Assembly: GCA_032690845.1 (NCBI GenBank)
Contig: CM064424.1
Location: 45,955,511 to 46,019,510, forward strand
Length of the DNA stretch: 64,000 bases
Origin: Eleusine coracana subsp. coracana
Taxonomy: Eukaryota > Streptophyta > Magnoliopsida > Poales > Poaceae
Direction of reading: 5' to 3'
The translations under genes and the position numbers were made by a program. Below the pieces are notes generated by a model. It was not told the DNA's origin and searched no databases. It worked only from the letters and a program-made list of their open reading frames with translations. Each line of letters opens with the position of its first letter. Position 1 is the stretch's first letter. Of this stretch, positions 22,341 to 34,190 are shown in pieces.

Positions 22341-24138
22341 TGAGAAACCATGTGGATATGTGCCATGGTTTGCTATACTTATGATGAGTAATTGACTTGA
22401 GCGGATTTGGTGTTTGAGTTGAAATGCGGGAATCCAGGGATTACATGGGTTTGCATATCATGGTTATGACTAACCGGAGTTGGTGGAGATATTGGTGATG
22501 TTGCAGGAGATGGGAAATATGTTTGCTTGTCTCATGATGTGTAGGTCACTGGAGTCAACTTGACGGTCAACAGCGAGAGGATCGGGCACAAGTAGGGTAC
22601 TTGGGGCTAGACGATTGGGATGTCGGGTGAAGTCAAGGGTGATCCACACCATACACGTGGAGAGGCAAGAAGCACGGACGGTTTCGCGGTTGAGCCTCAA
22701 AACCGTGGTGGTGATGAAGACGGCGTGTTGACCAAGTCAAGCCGAACGGGATGCCGGTGCAAGTGACAAGGGGGCCCGATGGACAGGGACTGGGAGAGAC
22801 TTGTCGGTGGTCAGGATCGCGGGACAAGGTGACATGTGTCGACATCGAGAAGTCGTGTTTTGAGAAGCGTGCAAGGCGGTTTCCCGGTTTGGGCCTCAAA
22901 ACCGGTGGAGGTGGTTGGTGATGCACGTGGCACCATCACGGAGCTTGCTGCGAGATGAAGCAAAGACGTGAAACGTCCGATGGCATTCGGGCGATGAGGA
23001 AAAAGATGGACGGTTATGCCCCCGGTGGTAGGTGGGTGTGTTATGTAGGTCAAGAGTAGAGTGGTCATGTGAACAACAGACCCTAGGCCTATATAAGGAG
23101 AGGTGTGGCTAGTGGGAGAGGAGCCTCTCTTCCATTAGCCTTATGTTAGGACTCTATTTAAAGTGCTAGGAGAGGACTTCATGTTTGAGAGTAGAGTAAT
23201 GGGTGTGTGAGAGACATCTCTTGCTCTTCCAAATAGTGGGAGGAAGAGGGTGGCTTCCTAGCCTTGTACCTATGGATCTTGTAAGCACCTTTCTATGATA
23301 TGAGAAGTATTTTCAAGCTTAAGATTTCCCTCTTCACTTGAATCCCGAAATTCCCTTTTTCCTATTTCCGGAAGCATTTTCGTGGTGATTTTCGATCTCA
23401 CTTTTGGACGAGTTTTTGGCCCGGATTTCTTGAGAAACTTGTTGCTAGGATGAGCTAGGATAATCCTCTATGGATCCTTGATGGAATTATTGGCTCTAGC
23501 ACCTTCGATTTGAAGGATTTCTCAAGTTTCCCCTTTTTGGTGTTCTTGGCACGAGATCTGAAATTCGTGATGATTTCTTGAGCCAATTGAGTTGATCTCC
23601 TAGAATTAGGGTCGTGATGTGATGAGGATTCACTGGTCCAAAAATCGCATCATTTGGAGTTCATTCGGTAGAGTTTTGGAGAAGATTTGAGAAGATCCCG
23701 AGAGATTTTCTGTTCTGTCGGGGGTCGACCGACACTGCCGATGACCAGGACCGGCACTGTCGATTGGTCCAGTCTGTAGGTTCCAGTGTGACAGCATACC
23801 GCACCGGCACTGCCGAGGACGCGCACCAGCACTGCCGATAGGCGTGACCGGCACTGCCGATGCCCATCGGCACTGCCAATGGAACGGATCGGCAGTGTCG
23901 ATGGGATTTCAGTTCTGAACTGTTGAGGATTGCTCCTTCCCTTTTTGTTTCCGCTGTATTTCTTTAGTGTGGTTGATCACTCCTAGGGCTAGTACACCAT
24001 AAGTTGGTGTGTGTAGTCATGGTGATCGACTTGGAGGTTGGCTTGGGTTGTTTTTGGGATATAGGTCAAGTTCTCTTGGAGAAATTTATTAGGCTCCCGT
24101 TCACCCCCCCCCCCTCTGGTCGCCTTCTCGGTCCTTCA
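22341..24138 (+). repeat. 3' LTR of the Sirevirus-like copia element
   Basis: TGAGAAACC to GGTCCTTCA, followed by GCTTT, which matches the left target bases ACTTT at four of five positions. TATA box at 23,090-23,096; seven palindromes at 23,727-23,903. Many single-base differences from the 5' LTR show that the insertion is not recent. Confidence 0.9.
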
Positions 24139-24261
24139 GCTTTGCCAACTGAATCATATCTAATAGAATTCCTATGGGCACATCCTCACACGTTCATAAC
24201 GGGGTTTTCGAAAATATATCTCTAAATGCTGCACTATTCCCGTGATAGCTCTGGTACCATG
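24139..24261 (-). mobile_element. Gypsy 5' leader, second part, with primer-binding site
   Basis: On the minus strand TGGTACCAGAGC (about 24,246-24,257) lies three bases inside a sequence ending GTTACA. This is a tRNA-Met-type primer-binding site next to the end of a minus-oriented LTR. Joined across the copia insertion to 12,113-13,345 it gives a leader of about 1.35 kb before the gag ATG at 12,112. Confidence 0.6.
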
Positions 24262-27200
24262 ATGTAACGAAACCGCCTTACCACGGAGACGGCTCCATTC
24301 CATGATCTTCTCGGGTGGCGACACGCGCTGTGGTGCCCAATAGTTCAACACATGATAGAAAAATATAGATACAACAAGAACATAGAAAGAGTACAGAGTT
24401 TTATATAAATCCGAATTTAAATTATAAACCAGAGTTTTTAAAAGTCCGAAAGCGAATAGTTCGACAGGAATAAAATAGTCCAACAGGATAAGTAAGATAC
24501 AGTCGCCCTCTCACGGCGATTCACATAGAACATTCGGCCTTGTAGGTGTTTGCCCAAATCGTGCCGACAATCAACGGTCTACTCCTCCTCATCATCGGTG
24601 CACCATTCCCACTCGATGTTTCAGCAGTTAGGACACTAGCCTTCCCAGTGGAACCTCCCACCACAGTGGCAGTCTCCCCCCTGCTCGTCTGAAAACCACA
24701 TAGAACATCGTCCTAAGTAACTAATTTACTTAGCAAGACTGACCCAACAAAATGGCCATCTATAGCCGACTCCTAGACATGCATAGGCTAAGGGTAGGGT
24801 TTATATTGTCAAAAGTCAGCCTAAGAGTGGATCCTTACTTTTTCAAGTTTTAGCATGAAGTTAAGTTGTCATGAGGAATGATAAATTTAGTTTGCACTAT
24901 AACTACCACAATCATGGTTGCAATACAACTAATAATAATTCCATACAGCAATATTAAACCCATTCATCATATTAATGGCTTCCAACACTTTTCCGGAGCA
25001 GCGATCAAGCGGTACTTGTTACTGTGAGGGGCAGCAACTCGAATCGATTTACATCCTGCAGGAGACACCTATTTGCACAATCCATACGTGCTTCATGGAA
25101 GCCGCATGGAGCAACCTTTCATATACGGTACTACAGGGCCTTCTAAGCCTGGCTCCTTCGAGAAGGGTCCCCCACGCGATGCGTCCCGTACCGCCATCGG
25201 TGGGTAGATTCCTCCCTCCTCTCATCCCCAGTTCTGCCTTAAGGAGTAGGGTATCTTCTGTCCTAGCAGTAATCGTAGCTACATCGGTTTACTGGACCTA
25301 TAACTCTAACATGCAAACAGTACGTTCAAACTTGATCTCATGGGCCGGACACGAGGCGTAGCCTTAGGTGACTCGAACGGGGCTACCTCCTTGAAGACAA
25401 GTTGTCCTTTGTTTTCCACCTAGCTGCTCGTCCGGTTTTCATTTGTTTTCCAATCCAACCTTCCTCCTACTGTCATCATTCCCAAGTGATGATATTTCCT
25501 AATCTACGAGTGGTCTCCATACAACTCGACGAATAGTCGTCCTAATTAAGTAGAGCGACTAACATCCTAGGCTATTCAGGTAAAGGGGACCTACTGCAAT
25601 TCTAGGTTTTAAACAACTCCTATACTTAATGCACAGGCAAACCTATATCACCCTATCTAGTGATGAAATAGAAAGAGTGAAAATTTGGTGGGATGCACCG
25701 GGGCTTGCCTTGAGTATGCTCCTGGTTAGCAGAATCACCACCTGGTCCTTCTGGCTCCTGCTTCGGTCCTGCTTCCATGTGGTTCACCTCGTGACCTATA
25801 TGATGTGGCTGATGCGATGCATGAGAATAAGTTTCAATTCATGGCACTTCCTCAGCAAATATGTTATAATGATAATATTTCATGTAAAAGTGTAGGGGGG
25901 TTGTTGTTTAGTTCAGTAATATAGCATATATAGCTGAGGCATAAAATGGGCGTGTTTAGTGTATTTCCTTCATGGACTCTAGAAAATAAAAGTGGTAATT
26001 TGGTACAAAAGGTACGGGGTGTTGTCCATCGAAAATGCTACCCAGCCTTTACTAGCTTTTACAGGATTATCGAGTTTTTGGAAGGAAGTTGATATTTTAG
26101 CATGGTTCTGGAAGTTATTTATATATGGGTGATTTTCTATAAATAGTACATACCAGGGGTGATTTATCAGCCAAGTTTCACTTACATGCATTGAGCCATT
26201 AATTTTTAATTAATTAGATGAGGTAAAAAGTTAAATAATTAATTAGAGCTAAAATACAGAGAACTTATACTTGCCATTGCAGGATAATTAGGCATGACAT
26301 ACAAGGATTAACTACCAAGTTTCAGTAATTTATTAATTACAGAGAAATACTTATGAGTTATTTAGTGTGCGGCTCATTTAATCTAGTTATGAGCCATCGG
26401 GTGAGGGGGGCATGCACCGCGCTTGGGGGTGGGGTCGACGGGAGGAGGGGCTCACCGGAGCGGCCAGCAGCGGAGGTGGGGAATAGGGGTCGCCGGCGCT
26501 CGGTTTCTTGCAGGCAATGGTGGTCGTTGTGCGGGCCAGCGGAGGGTGGAATCGGGGATGGAGGTCGAGGCGCGACCGTCTCGCCGACGGATCCGTGCCG
26601 CGGTGGCTCGGAGCGGCGGTGCGGCGAGGTCCACCGAGCTCACCAATTGGTGGTGACGGTGGGAGCAGAGAGGGGGGGATGTGGGAGCCGAAATGGAAAT
26701 GGGTGGAATGCCAAAACCGGGGCGGCACATCGGTTTTGATGGGGTCGGCCCGACCGGGTGAGGCCGACCGCTGGCGTACGGTCGCCACGCCGCGGTGAGG
26801 CACCGGACGCCCAGGCCTGTGCGGGAGGAAGAAGAGAGGGAGGTGGCTGATGGGTGGGACCCACTCCCCTTTTCTTTTTCATTCGTTTTCGAAACAGCAC
26901 CTATTTCATAATTTCATATCTTTAAAAGTATTGACCCTATGCAAAATATAAAAATATGGGCACGTTCACCATAATGTGCTCTATTTTATAAAAATGCTAA
27001 CTACAATTAGTTCTTCATAAAATTTAAATAGAAATTTTGTGAATAGGGCTGGTTTTTTATACAATTACCATTTATTTGGGGTATTTATTAATGGAATAAA
27101 AATCTGAGAAATTCCTCAAAATTATACTTGATCATGGCCTCCAACATATTTCGTGAGGGTATGTTTTATTATAAGTTTGGGACTTGTAGTTCAAATGATA

Positions 27201-29066
27201 TTCAAATTGCTTGAATTCTATTCAAATTTTTTGTCATTTCCAGTTTAACCCAGCCCTAAGCTCTTGCTTCTGGTGAGCGTAACCCTAGTCTATGGTAGGA
27301 ATGTCATAGTATGGTGTTGCGATGAACCTCATCGTGGGGTTCCTAAGCGCTTCTAAGCATAACAATATTCTGGACTTTAGGCATTTAGTGTCGGTGTAGG
27401 TGGAGCATACGGGATTGTAGAGTAAGCGTACAAGGAGGGGTTGTGGTAACAACAACGGAGTTACTGGTATGCAAATAGGTAGCAATCATGCAATCATTCA
27501 CAACAATAGCACTCAAGAGCACATGCAATATAGAGTAGGCTCTAAGTTGGTTTCTAAACTATTCTGATGGGATAAATATGATCAAGGGGATGTTAGAGCC
27601 TTCTTGGTAATGCTATCTCGTCATGATTTATATCGCTTCGGGTAATGGTGTCGGAGTCTGTCTCGAGACTTAGGCCTTCGAGCTTCATCTCTAGCATCGG
27701 GCTCCTCTAGCATCGGGCTCCTCAGGGTGTTCGTGTGCTATGGTACATGACGCTAGCGTGAAGAAAATAAAATAAATAAGAAATAATCAAAATTCCGGAT
27801 AGATTATTAGAGGTGTTCGGTGTATACTAGTAGGATTATAGGTAGGTTGGGTTTTAGAAGACTGATGGCGGACGAATCGGTGGAAACTGAGTTCGGGCGG
27901 TGAAGATATGGTGTTAAGAGGGACAAGGGAAACATTATGGCGAAAACAGAGATATGGTGGGTGGCAAAAGATTCCCCGTGTCGGAAAAATTGCGTGAGCG
28001 CGAGAATCGCCCGAAACAGACCTATTTGTAATTAAAAAAATATCAGGGGCTTGGTTGTAAAATTGGCAGGAAATAAAAGATCTGGGTTGAAACAGAATTA
28101 AAACAAGGTCGGGGACCTTTCTATAAAAGACAAGGGTCTGGGATTTTTTGAAATTATTTTTGTGTAGAAAAAGTCATGGACCAAGATTTACTGTTCGGTG
28201 GACCAAGTCGATTGACTGGGTCCATGGGCTGCGGTGGACCAGAGGATTTTGGTGCACAAATAAAAGGAACGGAGGAGTTAAATGTAAATAGGCATATCTG
28301 GAATAGGAGGTGGGCTTGATTTGGAAGCAGAATGGGGACTTGTGTGCAAAATGACCTTCTTCTCACATGGAACAGAGGAGCTCGGCTCTTCTTCTTTCTC
28401 TGCTCGCTCACAAGGCCGAGGCTTGGGGCTCGGAGGAGGCGCAGAGGGGGGGGGGGGGGGGGGGGGCGGCAGAGGGGAGGACGGCCGGCGAGTTGGGGGA
28501 AAGGTGCGCAGGCTATCCGCGCGTCCATCTGCGGCGAAAGCTCGGGGAGAGGATTTCGGAACGTGGCATAGTTGGCGGAGAAACGGCCATGGCTTGTGGA
28601 GCTCGTGAGGTGGAGGAAAATCAAAAGTGGCGCTGGCTCGGGGAGAGGGAGAAGGGGACGGCGTCGGTGCGAAGAGGCGAGCATCACCAGCCGGTTTTAT
28701 AGGCGCGGAGAAGGGGGCAGCAGGCGGTGAGCTACTGGCGGTGAGTGGAGCTCAAGCTTGCGTTAATGGCAGCGCTGTGCAACGCGTGCGCACGTCGTCG
28801 AGCGGGGGCGGCGCGTCACGGAGCGGGGGAGGCGCGATGCGGGGCTGTAGGCGGAGGCGACGGCTCGGGGCGGCTTCAATGGTGGGGCGACGGGGTGCAA
28901 TGACGGTAGCGGGACCCACGGCGCTGTGCGCACGTTGCGGTGCGGGGGAGGCGCGCGGTGGGGGCGAGGCAAACCGGGGAGGCAAGCGATGCTCCACAAC
29001 TCGACCGATCAGGCAGGGAGAAAAGGCGGTCGGCACCAGGGACAAGGTGGGGGGCCGCGATGCTTA
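24262..29066 (-). mobile_element. Minus-strand gypsy LTR-derived sequence, proximal part
   Basis: It starts, in plus orientation, TGTAACGAAACC, the reverse of an LTR end, next to the primer-binding site. No protein domain was found. GC-rich blocks (26,390-26,870 and 28,320-29,060) produce long overlapping ORFs on all frames and a poly-G run near 28,450; I treat these as shadows. The far LTR boundary is probably near 30,314, which would make an LTR of over 5 kb; more likely other insertions or a second LTR are hidden inside. Extent uncertain. Confidence 0.4.
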
Positions 29067-29773
29067 GGCTATCTTCAACGGTGAAAACCGAAATGAAAGA
29101 TCCAAACTACTAAATAGGTTATCGTGAGCTTCAAAATAGATAAGTCAAAAACCGATATCTTCAACAGACGTTCGAGATTGGGTCTTCATCCGCCATTGCC
29201 TCCGCCGGAGGAGGACAAGGACGACGAGGCCGACAGGACGGAGCCGCAGATGCAGCAACATGCGCGCACAGGGCGGGGGCACCAGACCCACGGACACGGG
29301 AGCGGCGGGGTGCGTCGAAGCGACGGCACGCGGAGCAGGTGGCGGGGTCACCCGACCCGCGGATGTGGGGACGACGGTGTCTGCCTGAGCCACAAATGAG
29401 TCTTGCGAGCTCAGGTGGGCGGAGCTGGCCAGCGAACGAGGCGGCCCCCAGCTCGGTCGGACGGAGCTGGCCGAGCGGACACCGTGGCCCCTGAGGTGGG
29501 CGAGCTGACTCGGCGGCCACCGGTGGGGATGGGGAGCTCTGCATCGGGGGCTGGGGAATGCGGTGGCCTAAATGCGGGTAGTGGGCGCAGCTCGGTCGGC
29601 CGACACGGCGGAATGGATTGGGTCGTGTTCATAGCTGCCCTATTTCTGGGTCGCGTATTGAGGGATTCCCAAAATAGGTTTTTGGTTTGGATCCCTCGTT
29701 GGATGTCGATTTTTCACTGTTTAGTATCCATTTTAGGTATAGATAACCAAATGAATCTCCCCTGGAGATAGCC
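29067..29773. mobile_element. Non-autonomous PIF/Harbinger-type element, 707 bp, GC-rich interior
   Basis: The left end GGCTATCTTCAACGGTGAAA and the right end (reverse complement) GGCTATCTCCAGGGG share an 11-bp inverted repeat, GGCTATCTYCA. It is flanked by TTA on both sides (29,064-29,066 and 29,774-29,776), the target duplication typical of PIF/Harbinger. The AT-rich ends enclose about 450 bp of very GC-rich sequence without a transposase. Confidence 0.8.
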
Positions 29774-30318
29774 TTAGGAGCGAGCACGAGCGCAACGTAC
29801 GTCTTCGTGAGGAAGAAGACAGGCGACAGCATATTTTGCGTGCGCGTGGGCCGAGATGGCTTGCGGCCTGTGCGGGAGGAGGGAGCGAGGGGCGAACTGG
29901 GCTGGCCGAGCTGCGCGCGGCCCAGGTGGGGAAAGGAGGCGGCTGGGCCGGCCTGAGGCGCTTGGCCCAAGAGGGGGAGGCGCGCTGAGCCAGGTGTGAG
30001 GCCCAGGCGGGAGAGGACGGAAGGGATGGAAAAGGCTTTGTTCTTTTTCCTGGAATTTGTTTGGTCAATTCGATTTTTTATTTCGAGTTTCAATTTGGAG
30101 CATGAACACGCAATTAAAAATCAATAAATGCAGAATACAAACAATCACTTTGGCAAGGTTAATTTTATTCACTCAAAAATTCTCATTACCCTATTTCTTA
30201 GTTTAATTATCTAGTGAGGATTTTGCTTTTGAAAAATTATGAGATCGTATTGGTTTTGAATTTAATTTTGGCATGATTTTAGCCAATTAATTTCGTATAG
30301 AATTTTGGGGTGTTATTG
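29774..30318 (-). mobile_element. Minus-strand gypsy LTR-derived sequence, distal end
   Basis: On the minus strand the LTR would start near 30,314 with ATAACACCCCAAAATTC, a drifted form of the common grass gypsy start TGTAACACCCC. Just upstream on the same strand is CTCGAGGACGAGATTCTTTT, which in gypsy elements encodes the last pol residues (LEDEIL) before the polypurine tract. Confidence 0.5.
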
Positions 30319-32038
30319 ATCCTACTTAAAAGAATCTCGTCCTCGAGATTGGAGGGTGCTAGGAGTGGGAGAAAATTCTCAGATCAGGTGTGGGACTTAA
30401 TCGATGGAGGAGGGGATTCTCGGACGAGATCGAGAGGATGGCGAAGGGCACAACAACTTGATTATTGAACTTGCCTGATACAGATAAACACCGAGATTAC
30501 ATTCGCCCATAGGCGGGAAATCACAAAGCGGGCTTCCTCAGGGGCTGAGAGAAGACCTTCCGCACGAGGTAGGCCATAACAGCAGGTAGGCGACGACAAC
30601 CCAAACTAGTACTTCCAGGCTGAAGTACATGATGGTTGCTACGTGAAACAAGCTACAATCTGTCGGCGGAGGAGAGTGGCGGATTGAGGTCTGAATGGAG
30701 GGAGAGTGGTGGGTATTTTCTGGCTAGTGGCAAAGTCTGGCAATGGTGGTGCCCTTTTGTGGTCGCTCGCTAGGTGCGGTGTGGTTGTAGAAGAAATGGT
30801 GATCCTGACAAGGATGGGCACGCGTGTAGGCGCACAAGGGAGTGGGCGGGCTGCTGCAATTGTGCGAGATGGAAATTTTTTCCTCAACGAGGTGATGGAC
30901 GCGATGGGGTTACTAGCGGTACTACCCTACTTAGGAATCTTGTCTAGGGTGGTATGCTGGCAAATCTCTAGCGCTGACGATCAGTACTCGCTAAGTTCAG
31001 CTATATCCGCATGGCTACTTTCTTGGTAGAATATCTAGTATCGGGTCTGGTAGGGGTCAAGGTTGTTGGCCAGGAGGTGGATAATATGTTCGATGACCTT
31101 TACTGACTTGTATAGTGATTTGCCGGTGGCGAGATTTCCCAATCTCATCAAGGTGGTGATTGTGGCAGCTAAGTTACTTTCTGCCTTAGCGGCACAAAAT
31201 TCAGCTTCTTCAAGTTTGAGATGCAGGTCTAGGTAGTGTGCATCAGCTTCTTTTTCATGCTGGATGCGTGTTTCAAGGAGTTGGGCTTGTTGGTCGCAGA
31301 GGTCGTCCAGCACGTGCAAATATTTGGCAGTGATAACTAGGGTAGGGTCATGCCCAATAGAGTTTGACTCTATCAGTGATTCTACACAGGATTTCCACTG
31401 GAGTAGGTCTTTATTGGTGACGGGGAGGTACCTCATGGTTGAGTATGCAAGAGGGGGCTCGTAGAGTTGGCACAGAAGTTTCAAGGCTTTACGGGTAGCA
31501 AATTGGTAGGTGTCTAGGAGACGTGATCCAACAACAGTTACGCTGAAAGGCTGTATCGTTGGGTAGTCTGGGCTGGTGTCAATGTGAGCGGAGAGCACAC
31601 AACTCAGGGTGCCGGATTTGTTGTATTCTCTAGCAACATATCGGGGATGGAGTTTGAAGCCTAGAACAACCATAGTGGTGTAAAGGAGTTGTGGGAAGCC
31701 AGGCTCTTGTTGACAATCAGTGATGACCCAAGGTTGATCTCTGATGGATGGGGCTGATGTTGGTGCATTTGGGTTGGAGGAGGGGAAAGTGTTGGCTTGG
31801 TGAGAATCCATGAGTATCTAGGGTTGTGGTAGGTGATATTCACGGGAATGCTGTTGGTGATAGAGTTGATGGATAGGGATGATGTTTGTAGGCTTCTATT
31901 GGTTGAGCAGGGAGAATAGGTGGCTTATGACTTGCGGGAAAATCCTGGATTTTGTGGGTTAGGGCTCACTTTTGTAGTAAAGAAGGGGTAGGTGTTGTGC
32001 ATTTGATACCAATCTGTGACTTTTGCTAGTGTTGTTGA
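30319..32038 (-). mobile_element. Non-autonomous LTR element, internal region and LTR edge
   Basis: Internal sequence of about 1.7 kb between a 3' LTR start (30,318) and a primer-binding site with LTR edge TGTGAC... (about 32,012). The 5' LTR beyond is cut off by copia sequence at about 32,040. Confidence 0.5.
31035..31811 (-). CDS. 258-aa ORF carried by a non-autonomous LTR element; function unknown
   Basis: One uninterrupted minus-strand ORF from ATG at 31,811. Residues 1-25 are Ser/Pro/Asn-rich; about 30-125 form a compact domain (HPRYVAREYNKSGTL, then GSRLLDTYQFATRKALKLLC); about 170-215 are a predicted coiled coil rich in Glu, Ala and Leu. A tRNA-Met-like primer-binding site (reverse complement TTGGTATCAAATGC, about 31,995-32,010) lies 190 bp upstream, and a gypsy-like polypurine and LTR start lies downstream at 30,318. 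The ORF therefore occupies the gag/pol position of an LTR element. I recall similar ORFs repeated in grass genomes annotated as transposon-related, but no known enzyme domain is visible. The open frame amid broken neighbours is notable. Confidence 0.55.
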   Translation of the reverse strand: MDSHQANTFPSSNPNAPTSAPSIRDQPWVITDCQQEPGFPQLLYTTMVVLGFKLHPRYVAREYNKSGTLSCVLSAHIDTSPDYPTIQPFSVTVVGSRLLDTYQFATRKALKLLCQLYEPPLAYSTMRYLPVTNKDLLQWKSCVESLIESNSIGHDPTLVITAKYLHVLDDLCDQQAQLLETRIQHEKEADAHYLDLHLKLEEAEFCAAKAESNLAATITTLMRLGNLATGKSLYKSVKVIEHIIHLLANNLDPYQTRY

Positions 32039-32039
32039 C

Positions 32040-33351
32040 TTGATGTACATGAAAGGGCCAGGAGTATGACTTATACGCTCCAACTAGAGGGGATGCTCTT
32101 GGCAACCTAGTATCAGTAAAGAGTCTTGATGAAACCTTGTTCGCACAAAACTATTAATTCAAGGCCTAGTCCATTGTTCAGTTGTGAAAAGGCGTAGCTT
32201 CTACTCTAGGTGGATGTTCAACTTAACAGTCTCCATCGAAACACTGGTATATCAAACGACAGAAGGGAATACGACAACATTTTGTATGAACTCTAGACTT
32301 GGTGGGGATTGCTAGATATAATATGGGTTGGCCCATATTTTATTTAATAATATTAAAGTCTAGGCCTATATTAAATATAATGGTTTAATACCACATGGAG
32401 TATTTACTGCTTGTTGACTCGACTTAATAGGTGGACTTTTGCTACACCTATTAGAGAAGTTGAGAGGGGCACACGCGTGTGTGCGCCGCCGCCGCCACCG
32501 AGCCGAGCCGAGCTGTGGCATGGTGTGGCGTGGCGTGCATGCGTGTGAGCGAGCCGAGCTGTGGCGTGGCGTGGCGTGCGTACGTGCGTGCGAGCGAGCG
32601 AGCCGTGGCGTGGCGTGGCGTGCGTGCGAGCGAGCCGAGCCGAGTCGTGTCGTGTCGTGCCTGCCTACCGCGCGCGCGTTTGGAAGTTTTGCAGTGTGGA
32701 TCTGGAAAGGCAAGATTCAAGTAAACTGAAATCCTGCATTAATTGTTGCATGCGTCAGTTTCCCGTTTCATCACCTGCAGTTTCCTATTTCCTCACCTAT
32801 AGTTTCCAAACCGCTGAGGCTATATATACGTGCATCCCGACACTGCCCCGATAAGCGAACACATTTTCTATTCTCTGTTGAGTTGCCTTTCGAGTCTTCC
32901 CCGTCCTGACGATCCGCGCGCACGGAGCTTCAGGAGAGCAGGCCTCCGGAACCTCTCCCGTAAGGCGACACCTACTCGGGTGTGCGGGCGATCAGGTTTT
33001 TGGGGAGTGCTTGACAGCGCGACTGCTCAACCTCGTCGACTTCTTCCCAGCGCGTCCCTGATCCACGACTCCACTTCCTCTAGGCGCCATTCAAGGGACT
33101 GCACGGCAACAACGTTCTACCCGCATCAACTTAGTTCGACTACTTCAAGCAACGTACCATAACGACTGGTATGAATGGAGCCGCCGGTGCCTCCGGCAGT
33201 GGTCCCTCCGCGGGGTACACTCTTATTCTCCTTGTGCTCACTAGTTTAGTTGCGATCTTAACTAGTAATAGCAAATTTGTGAAACTTGTCATCACCTATA
33301 TGCTGCTAATAACATGGATTAAATTCAACCTGAAAATGCCTAATTTTCTAA
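32040..33351 (+). repeat. Left copy of a 1.3-kb direct repeat of copia element 2 (3' UTR + LTR + leader)
   Basis: It matches 37,553-38,851. A likely LTR start TGCTAGATATAATATGGG is at 32,310 after the purine tract GGTGGGGA; CTAACA at about 33,346-33,351 could close it. TATA box TATATATA near 32,821. The 270 bp before the LTR start equal the 3' end of the element's own internal region, which is unexpected at a 5' LTR. Confidence 0.75.
32470..32690 (+). repeat. GC-rich simple-sequence patch in the copia 2 LTR
   Basis: Irregular runs of GCGTG, GCGAGC and GAGCC; the counterpart is at 38,010-38,200. Both strands show long ORFs full of His, Ala, Thr, Pro and Arg (ATPRHA). These come from the repeat and are not genes. 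Confidence 0.75.
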
Positions 33352-34190
33352 CAATCCAAAAACCTGATAGGCATTTTTCTGTTAGAGGATTTGCCGCTGC
33401 GTTGAAACCCGATAGTTTTGATGGTACGTTTTAGAAGAGGTGGTATGCACGGATGATACTATAGTTGACAGTGATGAATTGCTATCACGCTGCACAGGGG
33501 AAGCCCGAACAATTTACTCCTGAAGAGGAGAAAGCGTTCGAGGCTGCCGATAACCTGTTTCGAGATGGTGTGATTAGCGCTCTCGCTGACAAGTATGTTG
33601 ACTCCTACATCACATGTAAAACTGGCAAAGAGTTGTGGGATGCACTGGATGCTATGGTTGGTGTTTCTGATGCTGGGAGTGAGTTGTATCTCATGGAACA
33701 ATTGTTTGACTTCAAAATGGTCGAGGACCGTTCCGTGGTCGAACAAGCTCATGAGATACAAGCACTAACAAAGGAACTCGAACAATTTCCATGCATGTTG
33801 CCTGACAAGTTTGTGGCTGGAGGTATTATCTCCAAGTTACCACCTTCTTGGAAGGATTTTGCTACCTCTCTAAAACACAAGAGGCAAGAGTTCAGCGTGG
33901 CTGACCTCATTGGGACTCTTGATATTGAGGAGAGAGCGAGAGCAAAAGACACGCGCGAAAAAGGAGTTGAGTTTTCTAGCGTCAATGTGGTGCAGAAGAA
34001 AAATAATTCTAATGCGTCTCACAACAAGAAGAAGAAGCAAGACAAGAAAGAGAAGCCAAAGCAAACTACCACTTTCAAGAAGAAAAAGGGAAAATAAAAG
34101 CTTGAGGGTTGTTTTGTTTGCAGTAGCACTGAGCATTGGGCAAGTGCATGTCCGGACCGTAAATTCATTCAGCCAAACAAATCAGCAAAT
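33171..34190 (+). pseudogene. Copia element 2 gag
   Basis: The frame opens at ATG 33,171. It first encodes an Ala/Gly-rich start and two hydrophobic stretches (TLILLVLTSLVAIL and ITYMLLITWI), then a copia gag (RGFAAALKPDSFDG, then LWDALDAMVGV). It ends in a Lys-rich tail and a CX2CX4HX4C knuckle (CFVCSSTEHWASAC) near 34,112. In-frame stops lie at 33,432, about 33,462 and 34,095. All pieces remain in one frame with the pol that follows, so damage is by point mutation only. Confidence 0.85.

Noticed and set aside
26353..29067. Many overlapping ORFs of 80-180 codons on both strands
   Set aside because: They lie in GC-rich LTR-derived DNA, overlap in all frames, are rich in Pro/Arg/Ala/Gly and show no domain; shadows of base composition.
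32366..32729. His/Thr/Pro/Arg-rich repetitive ORFs in copia 2
   Set aside because: They are translations of a GCGTG/GAGCC simple-sequence patch that recurs in the other LTR.
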